The translations under genes were made by a program, and so were the position numbers. Below the pieces are notes generated by a model. It searched no databases. It saw nothing but the letters and a program-made list of their open reading frames with translations, and had not been told where the DNA came from. Below, piece after piece: positions 57,396-64,000 of a stretch of DNA of 64,000 bases. Location of the stretch: assembly GCA_031763025.1 (NCBI GenBank), contig JASSKH010000028.1, forward strand, positions 7,451,324-7,515,323, written 5' to 3'. Positions within the stretch are counted from its first letter, which is position 1; each line of letters starts with the position of its first letter. Origin of the DNA: Macrocystis pyrifera (lineage: Eukaryota > Sar > Phaeophyceae > Laminariales > Laminariaceae).

Positions 57396-58911
57396 CAAGG
57401 TTAAGATACACCAATCTCGGGGAGCCGGGCGAGCTCCTCGTATGAACCTGCTTTCAGGCACAAACTGAAACGCTCTTTACGCCCCCCTCCCTCCCTCTCT
57501 CCCCGCCGCTCCCCCTCCCGCTCCCCTCTTTCTTCTCTGTTTTTGTCACACTGTCGACGCCTTTCAATAATTTAGAATAGGACATGATGATGAAAGAAAC
57601 TGGCGAGGGTAGACCCAGTTGAGCGAATGACGGCGGCTGGAGCGCTTGAGCACCCCTGGCTCTCGTCCGAGCATGGCCGGCCACGACCTCGGGTTGGGGC
57701 CTATCGCGAAGAAGCTCCGATTATCAAATGCCAGGAGAAAGATTTTTGCGAGCTGCGATCAATCCATTCGGTGAGAAGCGAAGTCTTCGGAGCGCGCGCG
57801 CGGGGAGGAGGGGAGGGGAGGGGAAGGGAAGAGGGTATGGAGCAGGCGGGCCACCACTGAGATGTGGCCAGTTGTTGAGGGCAAAAAAAACAAAATACAA
57901 GCCTGGGGCGGGTGAAAGAGACGGCGACTTCATCATTCTGCTCGCGGCCAACATGTGCCTGGCCTACGGTATGTGTGTGTACGAAGTGATGTACCCTGGT
58001 ATAATGGTGATGGCTTTTGTTTTATCCGGCACGGAATGTCTCCGCCGGTTTCGAGAGCGGTAGAATAAGTCAGGATTTCTATAGGAATGTTGGCTTTCTT
58101 TCGAGGCAGAGGCTGTTGTATTCTTCGCACATTCGTGTTTATACGCGTAGCGTGATTGTGTTTGTATGAATCGATAGCGCAGAGGGAAGAAGGGCGCAGG
58201 GGATGATTCGCACAAGCCGGTAGCTAAGACTAAGGGCTCGTACTTTTGCCCTTTACAAGTGTCGACACGCGACGAAAATGGAGGACACGATGTATGCGTG
58301 TCGTGTGATTCTCTCGGAACTTACGTTAGTTGATTTCTGATACTTCACTTTGTAGCGATGCACAAAATAAGTCGCCGCCCACGCCGAGCCTTCTATCATT
58401 GCTGAAGGGGTGTTCAATCCTTGGTCAGCAAGAAAAACACCTCTTGTTGTGCGCTTCGCTCCGTCCGTATGCTTTTTTTTCTAAGATTTTAGCTCCAGGC
58501 CTCTCGATAATCACAATTACTGCTGTATTATATGTCGTAGGAATACGTACAGGTAGTGAGAAGGTGTGGACGGTGTACCGACAGACCAACCTATGGCCCG
58601 CCAGAACAATCCGAAAACGACGGGTGGAAGTCAGCGACTCGCAGTCAGTAGTACTTGTATTTCGTACGTATACATGACGATGATTTGTGAATTCAGATGT
58701 TTTGTCTGGGAAGCCAAAGCCGTCTTTTCTACAGGAGGTGGCGCAGCACAGGTGGCCGGGACCACCCGCCCCCTAATGGGGGCATAGGCACTTTCTTGTG
58801 GGGACCGTGGACAATGTAGCAAATCCCACAATGTTTCGACAATCTCTAAGTTTGATACGGCTAATGGTGTGCAACATTGTTCCATGTCTCCATAAGGATG
58901 TTTGGACGTTC

Positions 58912-59104
58912 ACGATGAAAATCGACGAGAAGTGGAAATGCTGAACCCTTCAGTATGCGCGATAAAAAAGTGAAGACATGTACAGGGGGGCAGAAGGGAT
59001 GACACCTGTGACCACGGCCTGTCCAGAGGATTGCTGAGGTTAAAACCTCCTACGAGTATAGCTGGAAAGTAAAACTGATGGTAAGAAAAAAAAAACAAAA
59101 AAAA
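58912..59104 (+). mobile_element. tRNA-derived SINE, copy S3 (5'-truncated)
   Basis: Begins inside the family body (CGATGAAAATCGACGAG), continues through GTGACCACGGCCTGTCC and GCTGGAAAGTAAAACTGATG, and ends in an A-rich tail (59,084-59,104). The matching place in duplication copy 1 (about 17,455) has no insert. 5' truncation with an intact A tail is typical of reverse-transcription priming at the 3' end. Confidence 0.75.
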
Positions 59105-59303
59105 GTCCATGGAGCGGGTCCTGACCACCTACCTGTGCACGTAAAGTGCTCCGGATGAAACGAAACAAAACAAAAAATGACGCAAGGGTACTGTCTGTAG
59201 GTAGAGTGTGTCCGCATTTTTCTTGAACGCCTGCCACTCGGTTTCTCGCAGTAAACGCCGTACCAGTCTGGCTAGACGAAATGGCCACCCAGCTGTTCTG
59301 CCC

Positions 59304-59391
59304 CCCCCTCTATTAGAAGTAGGAACGGTGCTCCGTCTCGAAGGGGATGCGTGATCAATGGTCAAATGACTAAGGCAAGCAACAAATGAGT

Positions 59392-59449
<58 letters not shown>

Positions 59450-59456
59450 CCCTCTA
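59304..59456 (+). mobile_element. Poly(C)-ended repeat, copy P12: truncated insertion with 54-C run
   Basis: About 80 bp of the family 3' end (TGCTCCGTCTCGAAGGGGAT, CAATGGTCAAATGACTAAGG, AACAAATGAGTA) is followed by 54 C (59,393-59,446). CCCCCTCTA lies on both sides (59,304-59,312 and 59,448-59,456). Duplication copy 1 at 17,651-17,672 shows only the C-rich target. This identifies the unit as an insertion with a target duplication of about 9 bp. Confidence 0.8.
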
Positions 59457-60667
59457 CCCTTCGTTCTCCTTGAACGGGCTCTGCTTTCCTTCGCACAGCA
59501 TTGGCGGTTTCCAACACTCTCTCCCCCCCCCCCTGCCCCCCCGTCCCTCACGATGACCGCCGCCGTTTCTTTTCGGTGTCCCATCCCCCCACGAGTCAGA
59601 TGCTCCTGGCGAAGACAGTCATCTTGCAGTCGGGCTCCCAAGCATGGATTGAGGAGCCGGTCACGGGTGGAAGAAGTTGCTGTGTGCGGCGTGACTCGTC
59701 GCCGTGTGCTGGGCCTGAATTCGTCTACTGTGGACTGTGGAGGCAGCTCTCCGTAGAACTCAGCAGCTTCCAGTAGACACCCAGTAGACCCCGACATAGT
59801 ACTAGACATAGTATTAGTAGTGGGATACACGGTTTTTGGGTCCATCATGGATTCTGCAGTACTATGCAGTACTATGCCCCCCCTAATGGTGAAGTACTGT
59901 ACCAGTAAAGCTGTCTGGCTCTACTGGCTCGATGCTCCTGAGGAAACGATAAAAGAGATTATGAGAATTCTGAGAAACATGAAACACAAGCAAGTCTTGC
60001 TTGAAAACGAAAAACTGAGGTTACGGATGGATGACTTGCGCACAAGCCACAACAGCGACCGAAAGCCGCACAAAATTGAGCACCGCTCTTTATGACATAG
60101 GTGGTGTGTGAGAGGAGCGCCACGCTGGAAATTTCCGTTGTCGGCAGGCAGCATTTGTCGAATCGCTGTTTCGGTGTGCGGTAGGTGCGATATTCTAATT
60201 TCAGAAAGCGGAAATCAGTACCCAAGACTTTTAGTGATACCCAAGCACCGTTCGAGAGAAACCTGCAGCTCCTACTGAGACAATCAGCACGGAAGATTTT
60301 CGGCGGGTGTGATGATGCAACATATATGTAATAGCAGTCTCACATCCTGGTCACATCTGGAACATGTAGAGTTAATTTCTATGCCACGTGACCTCGTTTC
60401 TGACTTGCCCTGAAATGGACGTGTGGGGAGCTGTGCTTTTCCTGTTGCACCGCGCGTGCTCGGGACTGCCACCAAGTTATTGTTTTTTGGAAACCCATGA
60501 TTCGAATATCAACTTAGATTTAGGAACATGTGGAAGGTAGCGGGCGATAACGCCGTCTTGCTGTTCTCGACGGACCTCGTGAGGAAGTTGACTCCGCGGT
60601 ACAAGCTTCTCAAGGGCGTTTTCGTGCTTGTATTTTTTAACCTGTTAATTTGTTTTTCCAAATGTTA

Positions 60668-61450
60668 AACATGCCTCGGCACTATAAAACTTATCCGCTC
60701 CGACCCGCGGCCTTAACATGAGGCCGAGGAAACGCAAGCACGATATATACACGCCTCGGCACGAATAAATCTTCGCTGCTCCAACCCCTGGCCTTAACAT
60801 GAGGCCGAGCAATCTCGAGCACGATATATACACGCCTCGGTGCTAACCAATTCCCTGCTCCGACTCCCGGCCTTAACATGAGACCGAGGAAACTCAGGCA
60901 CGATACACGCCTCGGCAAAACAAAACTCCCCTGTTTCGACCCGTGGCCTTAACATGAGGCCGAGGAAACTCAAGCACGATATATACACGCCTCGGCGCTA
61001 TAAAACTCCCCTGCTCCGACTCCTGTCCCAAACATGAGGTCGAGGAAACCCAAGCATGATACACGCCTCGGCAAAACAAAACTCCCCTGCTCCGACCCGT
61101 GGCCTTAACATGAGGCCGAGGAAACTCAAGCACGATATATACACGCCTCGACACTGCACAACGTCTCTGCTCCGATTCCCGTCCTTAACATGAGACCGAG
61201 GAAACTCGAGCACGATATATACACGCCTCGGCACTATACGAATTCTGTGCTCCGACCCGCGGCCTTAACATGAGACCGGGGAAACCCAAGCACGATATAT
61301 ACACGCCTCGGCACTGCACAACTTATCTGCTCCGACTCCTGGCCTTAACATGAGGCCGAAGAAACCCAGCAAGATACACACTTAGGCGAAAACAAACTCC
61401 CCTGCTCCAGCTCCTGGACTTTACATGAGGTCGAGGAAACTCAAGCACGA
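60668..61450 (+). repeat. Hairpin-bearing satellite, 80/76-bp units (copy 2)
   Basis: Same unit as at 18,871-19,650 with about ten repeats. The order of the two unit types and of single-base variants differs from copy 1, indicating unit turnover after the duplication. Confidence 0.9.
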
Positions 61451-61451
61451 C

Positions 61452-61877
61452 GTGGGAACTCTCACGCGGCGATTGGCCCGACATGCAACTCCGGCTGTGG
61501 GGCATCTAAACCCCTCTCAGAAAAGAAGAATCAGGAAGAACACTCTTCACCCACCCACCGCCTAGTCGCCCACCACTCAACCACTTACTACCCAACCACC
61601 CACCCAACGCCCAACGCCCGCCTGCCTAACTCACACAATATCCCCGCAGCTACACCTACCCACCGTGGGAACTCTCACGCGGCGATTGGCCCGACATGCA
61701 ACTCCGGCTGTGGGGCATCTAAACCCCTCTCAGAAAAGAAGAATCAGGAAGAACACTCTTCACCCACCCACCGCCTAGTCACCCGCCACTCAACCACTTA
61801 CTACCCAACCACCCACCCAACGCCCAACCGCCTGCCTAACTCACACAATATCCCCGCAGCTACACCTACCCACCCAC
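61452..61877 (+). repeat. 213-bp tandem duplication unique to duplication copy 2
   Basis: GTGGGAACTCTCACGCGGCG starts at 61,452 and again at 61,665, each followed by the same sequence through CCCGCAGCTACACCTACCCA. Copy 1 has a single unit (19,650-19,862). Confidence 0.93.
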
Positions 61878-63149
61878 TCACTCATCCACTCTACTCCCCA
61901 CTCCACCCACCCACACCACCACCTCACACAGCATGTGTCCCTTCAACTCGGTTTTCTGCGTTAAACAAACTTGCTGTAGCTTCCGATGCACCCGCGGATG
62001 TTACAAACTCGCGAGTTTTTGTAGTACAGTACCCGACACATGCTGCTATCCACCTGTCGCATAGAGACGGGAACACTATAGTAGGCTTTCACGAGACCTC
62101 GCCCAAGGCTTCTCAAAGCACCACAGCGGATACTATAGCATACACGTTCTATAAAACACTGCCTTGGCCCCCCGTCTACCATTCTCCCATCACCCCCCCT
62201 CGTCGACTACAGACGGTGGCAAAACTCTACCAGTACACCACCACCAATCTTGCGTAGCCACCAAGGCGCAGGACACCAAAACGTGTCTCAGCGCTGACAA
62301 TTTTACATTGTACGCTACCCTTTGTCGTGAACATTTCTGTTTGCAGTATTACCGCTGCTGCTACTGCTACTGCTGCCACTCTACGAACTAGAGAAAACAG
62401 TCCAAACGCCACGCGCTACTTAGACATGGCGAAGGTGAAGAACGATGGGTTGGATTGTCCAATCATATTCCCCGATGAGTTTCGCGCGGTAACCTACGAG
62501 CAGTACCGCAAACGTCACTTTGTCCGCCACCACTCGATGTCTCCGCCGCCACGCCACCCCCCACACCCGTCACTCTCGCGGCGTCGTACGCCGCTACCGC
62601 CACACCAGCCACCCTCCGCCGTCTACAGTGCGCCATGCTTACGTTGTCTGTGTACCTCTGTTGGCTTGACCCTGACGCTTTGACAGGCTTTGTACGGTGT
62701 ATCACGAGTTATTATCATCCAACAGCTTCAAATATCCCCTGCTGCCCCCTCCGGGCTTATTAAAACGGGGCAAAAATCGCGTTAAATGCCGAGAATGTCT
62801 GCGCGTTTCAAACATCTCACCCCCGTTCAGACGTTCCCAACACGGGGAAAACGCTGTACTGTCCCAAATCTTTTCGCGCCTCTAGTACCTCCCTCCCTGT
62901 CCAAGGTTCTTAACACGGGCAAAAAACGAGGGAATTACCAAAGTTTTTTGTGCGCTTCAAATACCCCCCCCCCCCTCCCTCCGAGGTTCCGATTTCGGAA
63001 AAAAAAAACGCCGTATATGTAAAAAAATGGCCGAGTGCGCCAAATAACTCCCTTCCCTTGCGGGATACTCAGCACCGGAAAACACGCGGGAAATGGCATT
63101 AAATGTCACATCGTCGGTGTGCTTAAAATATCATTCCCCCAACCGCTTC

Positions 63150-63384
63150 GACACTGTCATCCATATGCAAGAAAGTTCGCCCCATAAGCCATTCTTAGTA
63201 AGATACAGCCCAACCTTCATGCTACTTGCCCAACAACATCACGGCTCTTCGCGCTTGGTGCAAGCAATGTCTTCCTAGTCGATGAAAACCCGACATGCTC
63301 CGTCCGGGAACCGTCAGGATGCGAGAGTCGATGGTCATACGACTACGGCCTATGCATGACATTAGTACCCCCCCCCCCCCCCCC
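63150..63384 (+). mobile_element. Poly(C)-ended repeat, copy P2
   Basis: Duplicate of P1 within the segmental duplication. The 3' end TGCATGACATTAGTA is followed by 17 C (63,368-63,384). Confidence 0.85.
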
Positions 63385-64000
63385 TCCCCTCCTTAGCACG
63401 GGGCGAACACGCGGTGAAAACTGCGTCCATCCATCCAGCACCACATCTTCAGACCCACGGTGCGACGGCGAAACACGCCATGCTGCTCTCCATGCCGCGT
63501 CCGGTCCGGCGTTCGATTCGAGCTGGGACAAAAATCGTTGCACCGTAGAGGCAGAAAATAGCGCACGGAAATCGTTCGTAAGTTCCGGGGAGGAGTGGGC
63601 GGCAAGAACGAGTCGCCATCGTTCGAATGGCGTAACATGTCGGGAGCGCAATTTGATTCGCTACCGTTTTTTGAGCGCATTCAAAAGGTGAGTACCTTCC
63701 GTTTCGCAGGGCGTGGGACCAAAAGAAGATGGAGAAAACAAGAACATTACTGAGTATCATGTTGGGATTTGTTGAAAAATTTTTCTTGGGATGCCACGCA
63801 TCTCAAAACAAGGCTCACGAGCTTCGAGCAACATATGACAAGGGATTCTAAGCGTTTGCACAGCTGTGCCAGAGGTTTTGTGTTGAGACCATTGCCTCCC
63901 CCCCTTCAACCTGTCAAACCGACTAAATCACGGGAAACGGTACGTAGGGGGGTCGCTTTTCGGGTCTCTTTTTGTCAGCGCCTCAGAGCCACTCAGGCGA

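Larger units (their letters stand above)
51560..64000 (+). repeat. Segmental duplication, copy 2 (runs off right edge)
   Basis: Counterpart of 8,590-22,000. Compared with copy 1 it lacks T1, T2, SINE S1 and the foldback element. It has its own insertions: a 3.5-kb block at 53,965-57,465, a truncated SINE at 58,912-59,104, a poly(C)-ended fragment at 59,313-59,456 and a 213-bp tandem duplication at 61,452-61,877. The last bases still match copy 1 at 21,980-21,998. Confidence 0.92.

Overview
The window looks like nuclear DNA of a multicellular or intron-rich eukaryote. Reading frames are short and interrupted, and GT/AG splice signals are visible. It holds ankyrin-repeat and pentatricopeptide-repeat (PPR) sequences, and most of the DNA is transposon relics, foldback elements, minisatellites and homopolymer C/G runs. 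The mix of ankyrin and PPR genes, long introns and dense repeats would fit a stramenopile such as a brown alga. That assignment is an inference; no marker gene proves it. There are no bacterial-type operons, rRNA genes, convincing tRNA genes or CRISPR arrays.

Layout. (1) 1-511: the N-terminal part of an ankyrin gene (minus strand), cut by the window edge. (2) 0.7-8.6 kb: gene-poor DNA with GTAC-rich degenerate repeats. (3) About 8.6-22.0 kb: first copy of a large segmental duplication whose second copy is about 51.6-64.0 kb (direct orientation, running off the right edge). The copies align over their shared parts but carry different insertions, so each often shows the empty site of the other's insertions. 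(4) 23.7-25.2 kb: second ankyrin gene, with one frameshift at an A7 run. (5) 25-31 kb: gene-poor, with microsatellites and an island rich in CCATGG. (6) 31-46.6 kb: scattered minus-strand exons of a large, long-introned PPR gene with at least two in-frame stops and frameshifts, probably a pseudogene, with interspersed repeats in its introns. (7) 48.2-49.8 kb: third ankyrin gene, with two frameshifts. (8) 51.6-64 kb: second copy of the duplication.

The most distinctive content is mobile. A 1.51-kb terminal-inverted-repeat transposon is present as two nearly identical copies in opposite orientation (11,531-13,039 and 13,929-15,439). Both are flanked by the same 5-bp target duplication, and both intact target sites survive in the other duplication copy (52,613-52,617 and 53,515-53,519). 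A second family of about 0.5 kb ends in a conserved GAGTAC-type 3' end followed directly by a run of C (up to 54 C). One 5'-truncated insertion has a roughly 9-bp target duplication and an empty counterpart, which suggests a retroposon with a poly(C) tail. A tRNA-derived SINE and several TA-flanked miniature elements add further layers.

The three ankyrin genes are paralogues with a shared N-terminal helix, ankyrin repeats and, in the two complete ones, a shared C-terminal tail. Nothing links them to the transposons beyond sharing the region.
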